From assembly GCA_019694165.1 (NCBI GenBank), contig JAIBCL010000001.1, positions 682,001 to 746,000 on the forward strand: a stretch of DNA of 64,000 bases, given 5' to 3'. Shown here in pieces: positions 26,575 to 34,715 of the stretch (the stretch's first letter is position 1; every line of letters begins with the position of its first letter). The translations under genes were made by a program, and so were the position numbers. Below the pieces are notes generated by a model. The model saw only the letters and a list, made by a program, of their open reading frames with translations, had not been told where the DNA came from and did not search any database. Origin of the DNA: Verrucomicrobiaceae bacterium. Lineage in GTDB: Bacteria > Verrucomicrobiota > Verrucomicrobiia > Verrucomicrobiales > Verrucomicrobiaceae.

Positions 26575-28212
26575 TCACGGCATGCCCGCGAGCCATTTGC
26601 CATCTTCGAGGGCGACACCGCTCAGCGTGGCGCTGCCGCCTTCTTTGACAATGTAGCCCGCTTTGTTCAAGGCATCGATGCTTGGCTTCGGCCACTTGGC
26701 TTGATGCTCGACGAGCTTGCCGCCTTCCGCGTGCAAGCGCGGTGAGGCGAGTGACTTGCCGAAGGGCTGGCGGTGAATGACGTGCTGCGTGAGGAACTCG
26801 AGCATCGCGTTCGGAATCTTCCGTCCACCGCGACCTCCGATCGCGACGACGGGCTGCGTGCCCTTTGTGATGATGACAGGCACCATGTTGTGCAGCGGAC
26901 GCTTGCGCGGACCGGGCGCGTTCGGATGATCGGGGCGCGGATCGAAACGCGACATGCCGTGGCCGAGCGTGAGACCGAGACCATCCACCGTGACATGCGC
27001 GCCGAAGCCATCGCCATGCGTGAGCGTGAGAGCGGCAATGTTGCCGTGCTTGTCACAGGCACTGAAGTTCAGCGTGCCGCCTTGCGTGCTCGTTTTGAAA
27101 TCAGGCTCCAGGATCTTCCCGGCGCTCACTGCAGCGCGAATCTTCTCCGCGCATTCAGCCGCGTAATCATCGGACAGCAGATTCTCATGCGGCACCGGGC
27201 CGAAATCAGGATCGCCGAGCAAGGTGAGCCGGTCACGCCACGCGAGCCGCATCGCTTCTACACGCAGCACGAGCCGCTGACGACCATCTTTGATCGTGTT
27301 CCATTTCAGCGCCTTCAGGATGGCGAGGATTTGCAGCACCGTGATGCCGCCACAAAGCAGCGGCGGCGTGTGAATCGTGTGCTCGCCCCACGATAGCTTC
27401 AACGGCTCGACCATGCGCGCCTGATATGCCGCGAGATCGTCCTTCGTGACCAAGCCGCGATTCTTCGCGAAACCCTCCGCGATGCGCTGCGCGATATCGC
27501 CGCGATAAAACGGCTCGATGGAGTTCGCCTTCGCCAGCGTGGTGAGCACTTCGGCCAGCTCGGGATTCTTGAAGAGCGCGCCCGCTTTGGGAGGCTCGCC
27601 GCCAGGAAGGAACAACCGCATCGTGCCCGCGTCTCTGGAGAAAGAGGCTCTCGCCGCCGCGATACGTCCAGCCAGTGCCGCAGGCAGCGTAAAACCTTCG
27701 CGCGTCAGCTTGATGGCCGGTTGCAGCACATCCTCGAACGACATCGTGCCAAACTCATCCAGCGCCCGCTTCAGTCCCGCGATCACACCCGGCACACCGG
27801 TCGATAGCCAGCCGTGGTAGTTCTTGCGATCCGGCACCTCGCCCTTCGCATCGGGTTTAAAGATGTCCTTCGTGAACGCTGCCGGAGCGACGGTGTTCGC
27901 ATCCAACGCTGCGATGCGTCTGCCGCCATCCATCGCAAACATCCCATGCGTGGCATACCCGCCGATGCCCGTTTGATGCGGCTGCGTGATCGCACCTGCG
28001 AGCGCTGTCGCAATGAGCGCATCGACCGCATTGCCGCCGTCCGCGAGAATCTTCGCGCCGACACCTTCGACTACCGGTTCACCGACTACATAGCCGTTAT
28101 CGTTCGCCGGACGCAAATCAGCGCGCACCCATGCGGACGACAGCGAGGCTGCCATCAGACCGGTAGATCGCGCGATGAAGCGGCGGCGTGAGATGGATGA
28201 TGAATCAAACAT
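26575..28212 (-). CDS. ggt: Gamma-glutamyltranspeptidase family protein (Tat-exported)
   Basis: A 545-residue Ntn-hydrolase of the gamma-glutamyltransferase family. A twin-arginine signal (SRRRFIARSTGLMAASLSSA) indicates folded export. Family landmarks are GGNAVDALIATALA, GIGGYATHGMF, STGVPGVIAGL, and the autoprocessing/nucleophile Thr380 in STQGGTLNFSACDKHGN. Other members usually have T-T-H-F-S here; this one has T-L-N-F-S. Glutathione hydrolysis is the textbook role, but divergent members act on other amides. It sits between a Dabb-domain gene and the large cytochrome fusion with short gaps. Confidence 0.88.
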   Translation of the reverse strand: MFDSSSISRRRFIARSTGLMAASLSSAWVRADLRPANDNGYVVGEPVVEGVGAKILADGGNAVDALIATALAGAITQPHQTGIGGYATHGMFAMDGGRRIAALDANTVAPAAFTKDIFKPDAKGEVPDRKNYHGWLSTGVPGVIAGLKRALDEFGTMSFEDVLQPAIKLTREGFTLPAALAGRIAAARASFSRDAGTMRLFLPGGEPPKAGALFKNPELAEVLTTLAKANSIEPFYRGDIAQRIAEGFAKNRGLVTKDDLAAYQARMVEPLKLSWGEHTIHTPPLLCGGITVLQILAILKALKWNTIKDGRQRLVLRVEAMRLAWRDRLTLLGDPDFGPVPHENLLSDDYAAECAEKIRAAVSAGKILEPDFKTSTQGGTLNFSACDKHGNIAALTLTHGDGFGAHVTVDGLGLTLGHGMSRFDPRPDHPNAPGPRKRPLHNMVPVIITKGTQPVVAIGGRGGRKIPNAMLEFLTQHVIHRQPFGKSLASPRLHAEGGKLVEHQAKWPKPSIDALNKAGYIVKEGGSATLSGVALEDGKWLAGMP

Positions 28213-28236
28213 GGCGAAGTGGCGGTGAGCTTTGAA

Positions 28237-28542
28237 TCATGACGCATTCGCGCTCCAAGGCGCATAGTCGATCTCCAGAAACTCCGCGACCTCCGGCAGC
28301 CAGCGTTCCTGCACGAACTTCGTGTGCTCGGGGTGATCGTTGTAGCCGCGATAGGCTTCCTCATTGTCGAACTCCATCGAGAGGCCAAAGGTGAACGCGT
28401 TCTTCGTTCCGATCTGCCGCAGGCACTCGAACCGCTCCACGCCGGGTAGGTTCGCGAGAGCGCAGGCAGCTTGGAGGAAATCACGCTCAGGGGCGGAGTT
28501 CAGCGGATGCTTCAAACGAAAGACGACAGTGTGGCGGATCAT
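28237..28542 (-). CDS. Dabb (stress-responsive alpha/beta-barrel) domain protein
   Basis: A 101-residue ferredoxin-like dimeric alpha/beta-barrel protein. The start at 28542 is chosen because MIRHTVVFRLK is the canonical Dabb opening; the frame extends upstream with atypical residues. FGLSMEFDNEEAYRGYNDHPEHTKFV contributes the conserved HP-H pattern (described here by its ends H341-like positions only loosely) and the domain ends IDYAPW. Members are small soluble proteins of mostly unknown role. It is flanked by the transpeptidase and the AlkD-like gene on the same strand. Confidence 0.85.
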   Translation of the reverse strand: MIRHTVVFRLKHPLNSAPERDFLQAACALANLPGVERFECLRQIGTKNAFTFGLSMEFDNEEAYRGYNDHPEHTKFVQERWLPEVAEFLEIDYAPWSANAS

Positions 28543-28583
28543 AGCCGCACTCAACGGCGCGGATGGACGCATCATTGCGCCGC

Positions 28584-29291
28584 TCAACACCGTGTCGTCT
28601 TGCGCTTCGGAGCCACGGACAATCCGCGACGACTCTTCACGATGTAGGTCGCAGCGTCGGGCACCTGGCAGTCGGTCTCACCCATGTCCACTTCCACGCG
28701 ACCGATCTTCTTCGCGGCTGTCATCGCTTTGTCAGCCAGCGGCGCAACGTAGGTGCCGCAGCATATGACGAAGTTGTTCATCGTGTAGCGCACGCGATTC
28801 ATCGAAGTGTGAATCGTCTTCACTACGCGAGCGAGCAGCGCATCGAGTTGCTTGATTGGCAGGTCGTCGTCTTTTCGCACACTGACCACCGCTGCCATGG
28901 TCGCCCAGCCAGCGACGGCGATTCCTTCCTTCGGCGAATCGATCCACTTCATCGCGATCTCGATCGCATCGGGATGCTCCGAGGCGACCCACGGCACTGT
29001 GCAGCCGGAGATCATGTGCCACGTCGCTCCCTTCGCCCAGCGATCCAGTTCCGCGCGCTTCATCTTCGCGCCATCCGCCACGAGGCCCGCGAGATACATC
29101 GCATCCGAGTTGCCCGTGGCATAGAGCTGCATCGCCAGCGCTTGATCGCCTTTGATCTGCTTCGCGATGGGTTTCAAATCACCAACCTTCACGCCAAACA
29201 TGGTTTCCGGCGCGCCATGTCGGCGAAAGGTCTTCCGCGTCTGCTCGCTGCCCTTCGATTCGAGCAGCTTCATGGTTTCGTCGAGCGTCAT
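28584..29291 (-). CDS. DNA alkylation repair (AlkD-like) family protein
   Basis: A 235-residue protein of the DNA-alkylation-repair HEAT-like family: MTLDETMKLLESKGSEQTRK, RHGAPETMFGVKVGDLK, LADKAMTAAKKIG. AlkD homologues are solenoids that remove alkylated bases; several branches are uncharacterised and short ones like this may not be glycosylases. The start at 29291 gives the expected helical N-terminus; upstream codons in frame overlap the sulfatase and are shadow. A basic tail (KRKTTRC) ends the protein. It lies 19 bp downstream of the sulfatase 29311-30738, an odd partner for a catabolic gene. Confidence 0.82.
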   Translation of the reverse strand: MTLDETMKLLESKGSEQTRKTFRRHGAPETMFGVKVGDLKPIAKQIKGDQALAMQLYATGNSDAMYLAGLVADGAKMKRAELDRWAKGATWHMISGCTVPWVASEHPDAIEIAMKWIDSPKEGIAVAGWATMAAVVSVRKDDDLPIKQLDALLARVVKTIHTSMNRVRYTMNNFVICCGTYVAPLADKAMTAAKKIGRVEVDMGETDCQVPDAATYIVKSRRGLSVAPKRKTTRC

Positions 29292-29310
29292 GGTGAGAGA
29301 ATGCGTTAGA

Positions 29311-30738
29311 TCAAGGAGCCGGAGGAATGAGCATCGTGCTGTCACCAGTGTCCGCGTGCCACTTCTTGAAAGCGGCCAGGAGGCGTTCGAGATGCGGGTG
29401 CGCGGCGGGATCGTTGGCGAGGTCGTGGAGTTCGCCGGGATCGTTTTGCAGATCGTAGAGTTCGATGAGCGGCGGGTGACCATCGAGCGCGTGCGGGTCC
29501 ATCGTTTGCAACATGCGATAGGCGTCGGGGAAATCGGCCCTGCGGCGCACGAGTTCGCCATAGACGCGATTGATCCACGGTTTCCTGTCGCGCAGGTCGG
29601 CGTTGATCACCTTCGGCTCGTCGAGCTTGCAGCGGAGAATAAGCTGATGCGTGGCATCGAGCACCGAGCGCTCTTCCATGCCGCGCGTTTGATTCAGCGA
29701 GCGCCCCGACACCTCGGCAAAGATGAAGTCGTGGCCCTTCGCGTCGCTTTTGCCTTCGATCAAAGGCTTGAGGCTCCGGCCATGCAGCGGTGCATCGTAG
29801 GCAATGCCGAGCACGTCGAGCAGCGTGGGCAACAAATCGAGTTCGCTGACGAGCGCATCGCTCACAAGCGGCTTCGCGCCGGGCAAACGAACGACGAGCG
29901 GGATGTGCAGACCGAAGTGATACGGCGTCATCTTCCCATGCGGATAGGCCGGGCCGTGATCGCCCATGAAGAGGATGATCGTGTTCGATTCCTGACCCGA
30001 CGCGCGCAACGCATCGAGCATCTCGCCCACGGCTTGATCCGCCTTCTGCACACCGTCGAGGTATTCCGCCCAATCGCGACGAATCACCGGCGTGTCTGGC
30101 AGATGCGGCGGTAACGTGACCTTCGCGGGATCGGCGCTGATCGGCTGCTTCTCGCTGTCCACATACGGCCGATGCGTCGAGGTGATCGTGTTGTGCATCA
30201 GGAACCACGGCTTGCCCGACGCGCGCTTGATCGTGCCATTGAGCGCCTGCTTCGCGGGCACCTTTGGGAAGAAGTCGTGATACGGAAACCGCTCGTTCGG
30301 CGCGACGTGGAGCTTGCCACTCACCGCCGCGTGATAGCCATACTGCACCAGCACCTCGACCAATGTCGGCGCCGTGCTGCGAATGCGCGTGTGCAGGTAT
30401 GGCGGCGAGTTCTTCTCCGCGTCCGTGAGTTTCTCGGCGCGCTTGAGGTAGTTGTTCGTGTTGTTCACGAGCCCGTTCGTGTGGCTGTGCAAACCCGTCA
30501 TGATGCACGCCTTCGATGCCGAGCAGACCGGATATGCGACATAAGCCCGCCGAAACAACGCCCCACTCGCCGCCAGCGCATCCATGTTCGGCGTCCGGAT
30601 GTCCGTGCGACCGAGAGCGCTCATGTGCGCGCCCTGGTCCTCGGTGAGGATGAAGAGGATGTTTGGGCGCGGCGTGGCCGCGAATGACGAAACCAGGATT
30701 CCGAATGACGAAAGGAGGAGGGCGAAGATGAAGCGCAT
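29311..30738 (-). CDS. Secreted sulfatase with variant CSASK nucleophile motif
   Basis: A 475-residue sulfatase-family protein. The start at 30738 gives the signal peptide MRFIFALLLSSFGILVSSFAA. The first metal strand reads NILFILTEDQGAHMS, with E-D in place of the usual D-D. The formylglycine position is C72 in CSASK (72-76) followed by ACIMTG, so both the proline and the arginine of C-x-P-x-R are replaced (A and K). GKLHV and the second metal site FMGDHGPAYPHGK are present. This is the closest relative in the window to the N-terminal half of the chimeric relic at 3242-3571. Activation by the usual generating enzyme is uncertain. Confidence 0.9.
   Translation of the reverse strand: MRFIFALLLSSFGILVSSFAATPRPNILFILTEDQGAHMSALGRTDIRTPNMDALAASGALFRRAYVAYPVCSASKACIMTGLHSHTNGLVNNTNNYLKRAEKLTDAEKNSPPYLHTRIRSTAPTLVEVLVQYGYHAAVSGKLHVAPNERFPYHDFFPKVPAKQALNGTIKRASGKPWFLMHNTITSTHRPYVDSEKQPISADPAKVTLPPHLPDTPVIRRDWAEYLDGVQKADQAVGEMLDALRASGQESNTIILFMGDHGPAYPHGKMTPYHFGLHIPLVVRLPGAKPLVSDALVSELDLLPTLLDVLGIAYDAPLHGRSLKPLIEGKSDAKGHDFIFAEVSGRSLNQTRGMEERSVLDATHQLILRCKLDEPKVINADLRDRKPWINRVYGELVRRRADFPDAYRMLQTMDPHALDGHPPLIELYDLQNDPGELHDLANDPAAHPHLERLLAAFKKWHADTGDSTMLIPPAP
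30682..30712. repeat. GAATGACGAA repeat within a signal-peptide coding region
   Basis: Two copies of GAATGACGAA (30682-30691 and 30703-30712) antisense to the SSFGILVSSF part of the sulfatase signal peptide; same placement and 21-bp period as the pair at 22654-22684. Confidence 0.75.
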
Positions 30739-30772
30739 GGTGAGCAATGGTCGTGCGGATGATGGTTTGAGA

Positions 30773-31330
30773 TCAATCAACGTATTTGGCAAGAAGGCGC
30801 GTAGCGAGCTGATGCCCAGTTTGATCGCTCTTCGACAATGTCTCTATCAATCGCTGGGATGTTGAGTGAGTGCGCAGCCGCTCGTTGAACTGCATGGCTT
30901 CGAGAAGTTGAAGCATTGTGACACCATCGAGGTCACAATCATCGTCCAAGATTGAAATCAAATGCTCCTCCGCGTCAGAGAGAGTCTCTTCGATTCTCTC
31001 GGTCACAGAGAGGCAAGCGGCACAGGCTTTCTCAAGTGGTTTGCCGGACCCCAAAGCTCGAGCAACGACAGGAATCGCAGCTTCACGAGCAGGGCCAGAC
31101 GTGACGAGGTCGGCTTTGAGATGCCACAAAGCGATCACTGCATCGGTTGGCTCGAGTTTGGGCGGGAAGGTCACAGTGATGGAGATGGGGGAACTGTAGA
31201 GCGTTGGTGGCTGAGAATGGACGAGGCCAGGCAGTGACAAGTTGCGGATGATTGCCGAGGCTTTTCTCCAACTGGGTGAATCCAGCGCGCGACACCATTT
31301 GCACGCGTGTTTGTCCCAAACTTCACTCAA
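30773..31330 (-). CDS. Unrecognised helical protein, third gene of a nucleotidyltransferase triad
   Basis: About 185 residues from a TTG at 31330, the only plausible in-frame start that does not run deep into the gene upstream; no ATG serves. The C-terminal two thirds are helical and acidic (AVIALWHLKADLVTSGPA, PLEKACAACLSVTERIEETLSDAEEHLISILDDD, TMLQLLEAMQFNERLRTH). No domain was recognised. It overlaps the end of the nucleotidyltransferase by 8 bp, so it is likely expressed with it. If real, it could be the effector or regulator of the triad. Start and function are uncertain. Confidence 0.5.
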   Translation of the reverse strand: MSEVWDKHACKWCRALDSPSWRKASAIIRNLSLPGLVHSQPPTLYSSPISITVTFPPKLEPTDAVIALWHLKADLVTSGPAREAAIPVVARALGSGKPLEKACAACLSVTERIEETLSDAEEHLISILDDDCDLDGVTMLQLLEAMQFNERLRTHSTSQRLIETLSKSDQTGHQLATRLLAKYVD

Positions 31331-31898
31331 TCGGCGGGATCGACGCGCGAATCTCATCGAGCAGGGCGCGTGTGCCGTGCGCCGCGCACCAGTGGTGGAT
31401 GTAGTCCCAGTCCAGCGCCTCGTCTCCCTGCACGGCGATGATGTTGCGAACATCGTCGCGGTCCTTGTCACGCTTGGCGATGGCGGCCCAGCGGAGCTTC
31501 GTCACGATCACATCTTCCGCTGTAGGGACCGCGATCTCCCTGCCGACCAACTCATCTTTGACCCGCACACGACGATTGAAGCGGGATTGATCGTGCGCAT
31601 CCCGGCTCAGGTGGAAGATTTCGATGTCGAAGGGAACGGACGGCACGCGCACGCGTTCCCGGAACGTGCCCGTCACGGTTTCAAACGAGGGTTGCTCGTC
31701 AAACTCGAACTCGCCGCCCAGCTCATGCTGAAGCTCGGCGAGCTTGCTGCCGCCCAACACAGCCACGAAGTCTGCATCCTTGGTGGAACGCGGGATGCCG
31801 TAGAGGTTCGACGAAAACGAACCCGCCACCATGTAGTCCACGCCGAGGCGTTCCATTACTTCCACCACGCGGGCGGCGACGTCATTGCCATTCTTCAT
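31323..31898 (-). CDS. Nucleotidyltransferase-fold protein (MNT/DUF6036-like)
   Basis: A 191-residue protein with the pol-beta nucleotidyltransferase signature in MVAGSFSSNLYGIPRSTKDADF (G-S at about 26-27 and the D-x-D pair in KDADF), a later acidic strand VPFDIEIFHLSRDA, and TAEDVIVTKLRWA. This order matches toxin-type or repair-type nucleotidyltransferases such as the MNT and AbiEii groups, which transfer nucleotides to RNA or protein. The start at 31898 overlaps the stop of the small gene upstream by 4 bp, a toxin-antitoxin-like coupling. Confidence 0.82.
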   Translation of the reverse strand: MKNGNDVAARVVEVMERLGVDYMVAGSFSSNLYGIPRSTKDADFVAVLGGSKLAELQHELGGEFEFDEQPSFETVTGTFRERVRVPSVPFDIEIFHLSRDAHDQSRFNRRVRVKDELVGREIAVPTAEDVIVTKLRWAAIAKRDKDRDDVRNIIAVQGDEALDWDYIHHWCAAHGTRALLDEIRASIPPIE

Positions 31899-32152
31899 GC
31901 GGTGTGACGACGATAGATGCCATGCTCGGCCACCTGCCGAAGCCGGTTGAGCCTTTTCAGGAGCAGCGCTTCCACCTCGACCTCGCTCGCCTGCGGGAAC
32001 TGATGCCTGATGCCGTCTTTCATGCGAACGCATGCCTCATCGAACAACTCCGGCCCCCAGCCCATCTTCCGCGACAACGGGGCCGTGCGCGCCCGCTTCA
32101 CCTTCTCGATGAAAAGGGCGTCTGCCAGAGGCTTGATGTCGGCGTCGTTCAC
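31895..32152 (-). CDS. Small basic protein preceding the nucleotidyltransferase
   Basis: An 85-residue helical protein (DADIKPLADALFIEKVKRARTA, KMGWGPELFDEACVRMKDGI, SEVEVEALLLKRLNRLRQVAEHG). It has no recognised domain. Position and the 4-bp overlap with the nucleotidyltransferase start make it the likely partner of that enzyme, in the place an antitoxin or adaptor would occupy. It is too short for a HEPN domain and lacks an R-x4-6-H motif, so the HEPN-MNT pair is not supported. Confidence 0.62.
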   Translation of the reverse strand: MNDADIKPLADALFIEKVKRARTAPLSRKMGWGPELFDEACVRMKDGIRHQFPQASEVEVEALLLKRLNRLRQVAEHGIYRRHTA

Positions 32153-32255
32153 GTCGCGATGATAGCTTCCACTCGCGCGCTTCCAAGCACGATTCCCGTG
32201 TTTTCAATCAAAGTGGCTGCGGGTGAACTCACTCCGTCATTGGGCTCGGTGACAG

Positions 32256-33341
32256 CTATGCTGTCTTCCTGGCATCAGACATGACCATCCGATACACGCG
32301 CTCAAGATCAGTCTTCGTCAGCTTCTTCAGCGACGTGAACGCTCGTTTCATGTTCAATCGGTCCGACAACTCTGGATAGTAGTCCTCCTTTGATCGTCCC
32401 ATTCGCCCCATGCTTGCCTTGATTGCGGTGATTCGATCATTCCTCCACATCTCAGGAGCCGACGTCTTGCGTTCAGACTTCAAAATCACCAGTTGTGTCT
32501 TATGCCATCTCTCCAGTTCTGGCATCTCGATCGAGAGAATCTGCTGATACTTGGCCACCTTGCATTTCTTCGTGAGCCGCTTCCACCACATGGCGAATGC
32601 CTCTCCTCTGGTCTTTCCTGTCGTGAACTCAGCAAGTTCTTCGATCCATTCGGTGATCTGCTTTTGTTCGTCCGGCGTTATCGATCCCTCTGGCAGCGGA
32701 ACGACTTGCCTGATGACCGGTGGTTTTTGATAGATGGTGTTGTGATCACCCACGACTTGAGTGTTGCCCGAGCCGCTTTGGTTGATCGCAGATGCAGTCG
32801 GTTTCCTCCGGGCCTTGGTGCCTCCGCGCTTCGCCAGTTTCTCATCCATATACTTGGCGAGATGCTTGCCGAACTCCGACCTCAGTTGCGCACGGCTCCG
32901 AAAACGCCATGCCAGACCGCTGGGCTGCATTTCCTCACGAAAGCGGTGAAGGCGGGCTAGCTGGGCTTCATCGACGTCAGATGGCAAAGGCTCCAAGTCC
33001 GAGAAATACAGGAACACTCGGGTTTTAGCCGCAATGGCCCGGCGAACTTCCTCCTCGGTGCCCGAACTTGCTTTGCCTGTCGGCGTGCCGAAGCGCGACC
33101 AAAATACTGCCACAATCAGGTCGGCATCATCGATCAACTGTTGGTTGATGATTCCCTGAGGGCGGTCTGACATGTCTGGTGTCGCATCGGCCCGCCAGTG
33201 GCGGCTCTTGATTCCGCAGTTGGTTGCGTCCCAGTGAAGGTGATTCCATTCAGCAATTACTTGTTCAAGGATGGTGACTTCTTTGCTCACGTCCCCGGGA
33301 GCACAGAGGGTGATGCGGATGATTTGTGATTTTGGTTTCAT
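32256..33341 (-). CDS. DUF4062 domain protein with C-terminal ORF6C-like domain
   Basis: A 361-residue protein. Residues 5-150 fit DUF4062, a TIR-related Rossmann-like domain found at the front of signalling and defence proteins: IRITLCAPGDVSKEV, SRHWRADATPDMSDRPQ, LIDDADLIVAVFWSRFGTPTG, SGTEEEVRRAI. A linker with INQSGSGNTQVVGDHNTIYQ follows, a beta-prone motif seen in other multi-domain defence proteins. Residues 235-290 resemble the phage-derived ORF6C domain (GEAFAMWWKRLTKKCKVAKYQQI). The tail is basic. It lies 61 bp after the 325-residue unknown gene. Function is inferred as a sensor or effector; no enzymatic residue can be assigned with confidence. Confidence 0.78.
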   Translation of the reverse strand: MKPKSQIIRITLCAPGDVSKEVTILEQVIAEWNHLHWDATNCGIKSRHWRADATPDMSDRPQGIINQQLIDDADLIVAVFWSRFGTPTGKASSGTEEEVRRAIAAKTRVFLYFSDLEPLPSDVDEAQLARLHRFREEMQPSGLAWRFRSRAQLRSEFGKHLAKYMDEKLAKRGGTKARRKPTASAINQSGSGNTQVVGDHNTIYQKPPVIRQVVPLPEGSITPDEQKQITEWIEELAEFTTGKTRGEAFAMWWKRLTKKCKVAKYQQILSIEMPELERWHKTQLVILKSERKTSAPEMWRNDRITAIKASMGRMGRSKEDYYPELSDRLNMKRAFTSLKKLTKTDLERVYRMVMSDARKTA

Positions 33342-33402
33342 GGTTATTCAGTGTGGCGGTGCCATGATGCACTCGGGGCGGATGTAGAATAGAGTCTTCA
33401 AA

Positions 33403-34380
33403 TCACAGCGATTTCGTGGCTCTCGTTGCCCTCTCCCAGCTAAGTGGAAGAGACTCCGTTGGAACAAACGGCAACACCTCGTGAAACCGCCGGAGTGCGA
33501 GTTCCCTGAGCTTGTCACAATGTCGTCTCCCCATGTTCTTCAGTTTGGATGGGAAATGCGGGTGCGAGAAGGGATAGTGATGAAACGCTCGCATGATGCC
33601 AATGCCATCAAGGGCCGCACGGTCATCGTTGATCTTCTTGCCTTTCCGAATGGGTTCCGGGCAAGACCGAGCGGTCTTCAACCAAGCTGAAAATGTTTCG
33701 ATGATTTCTCGGTCGGTATAGAGTGAGAAGTTGATCGTGAACGCTGCGGTCAGTTCTCTCACATCGGGGTCGCGCTCGTCTTTTGGCATCTCGACGGGTT
33801 CTGACGATTCATATCCCAGCATCTCGAGGGTATCGTCATACTTGGCCTCGGTAACACCTGTCCTGAGATCAATGATCTCTTTGCCATTGGTCGTCCAGAG
33901 ACCCTCAAGGTCACGAAGCATCGCTGGCTGGAGTGGCGGAAATATTCCCGGATCGTTGAGGCGCTTGATTGCATCCTGTCTGAGTTCCGCAGGGAATCTC
34001 TGCCAAGGCTTCGACCATGGGCGCGCATACTGGGTCACTTGCCAGTAGAAGCCGTTGAACGCTTGATGAGATCGAAACAAGCGGTCACGGTGCCCATCCA
34101 GGTCGAACGCCAGATCATTGAGTTCCTCCAACGCCTTTTTCCGAGAACGCGCAGAGTTCTTGATGTGCTTTTGAGCCTTGGCATCCCAACGGGTAGGTTG
34201 AGCCTTCGCCTCCAGTTCTTCTGCCCACTCCGCCGCATAGAGGTCGAACGATTCGCGTCCGCACTCCCATATCAGGCAAGCACGAACTTCCTCGTCGGGC
34301 AAGACATGTCCATTAAAGTCCCACTCGGCGTCATCCAGCACAAATGATGTGCCCTGGTCTGTTGGAACAGATGAAGCCAT
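33403..34380 (-). CDS. Unrecognised protein between ParE and DUF4062 genes
   Basis: A 325-residue soluble protein, rich in Trp and charged residues (DDAEWDFNGHVLPDEE, YAAEWAEELEAKAQPTRWDAKAQ, RARSRKK-type basic stretch near 80, HQAFNGFYWQVTQYARPWSKPWQRFP). The middle includes DLRTGVTEAKYDDTLEMLGYES and the C-terminal half FTINFSLYTDREIIETFSAWLKTARSC. No family, membrane segment or motif was recognised. It begins 2 bp after the ParE stop, so it is very likely translated from the same message as the toxin-antitoxin pair. That placement, not its sequence, is the reason to suspect a defence role. Confidence 0.7.
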   Translation of the reverse strand: MASSVPTDQGTSFVLDDAEWDFNGHVLPDEEVRACLIWECGRESFDLYAAEWAEELEAKAQPTRWDAKAQKHIKNSARSRKKALEELNDLAFDLDGHRDRLFRSHQAFNGFYWQVTQYARPWSKPWQRFPAELRQDAIKRLNDPGIFPPLQPAMLRDLEGLWTTNGKEIIDLRTGVTEAKYDDTLEMLGYESSEPVEMPKDERDPDVRELTAAFTINFSLYTDREIIETFSAWLKTARSCPEPIRKGKKINDDRAALDGIGIMRAFHHYPFSHPHFPSKLKNMGRRHCDKLRELALRRFHEVLPFVPTESLPLSWERATRATKSL

Positions 34381-34382
34381 CG

Positions 34383-34715
34383 TTACTCCTCATCAGGTGC
34401 CTCTAGCAACCGGCGTGGCAGGTCGCGTGCGCCGTGCATCACGCGCTCGATGCTGATTTGATCTCCGGCTTGGTAGAAGATCAGATGCTTGTCGAAGGGG
34501 CGTGCTGCCTGGAAGCTGCGAATGCCTGCCAGTTCGGGAGATTGAAAGTGTCGGCGGATACCGAGTCCGGGATTCTCCGCGAGATGCTGAATGCTCTGAT
34601 CAATGGCGATTAGGTAGCGCTCGGCGATTTCCGCATCGGCGTTCTTGAGATACCAGCCGTATTGCAGAGCCATATCCAGCTCCGCGCGTTCGGCGATGAT
34701 GATGGGCAGGCTCAT
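34383..34715 (-). CDS. parE: RelE/ParE-family toxin
   Basis: A 110-residue ParE-type toxin: IIIAERAELDMALQYGWYL, AERYLIAIDQSIQHLAENPGLG, RSFQAARPFDKHLIFYQAGDQISIERVMHGARDL. The closing strand with HGARD is typical of the family, whose members poison gyrase or, in the RelE branch, cut mRNA at the ribosome. The start overlaps the antitoxin stop by 4 bp. The stop is 2 bp from the next gene, making this pair the leader of island B. Confidence 0.9.
   Translation of the reverse strand: MSLPIIIAERAELDMALQYGWYLKNADAEIAERYLIAIDQSIQHLAENPGLGIRRHFQSPELAGIRSFQAARPFDKHLIFYQAGDQISIERVMHGARDLPRRLLEAPDEE

Noticed and set aside
31895-32152. HEPN partner of a HEPN-MNT pair
   Set aside because: The small protein lacks the R-x4-6-H motif and HEPN length.
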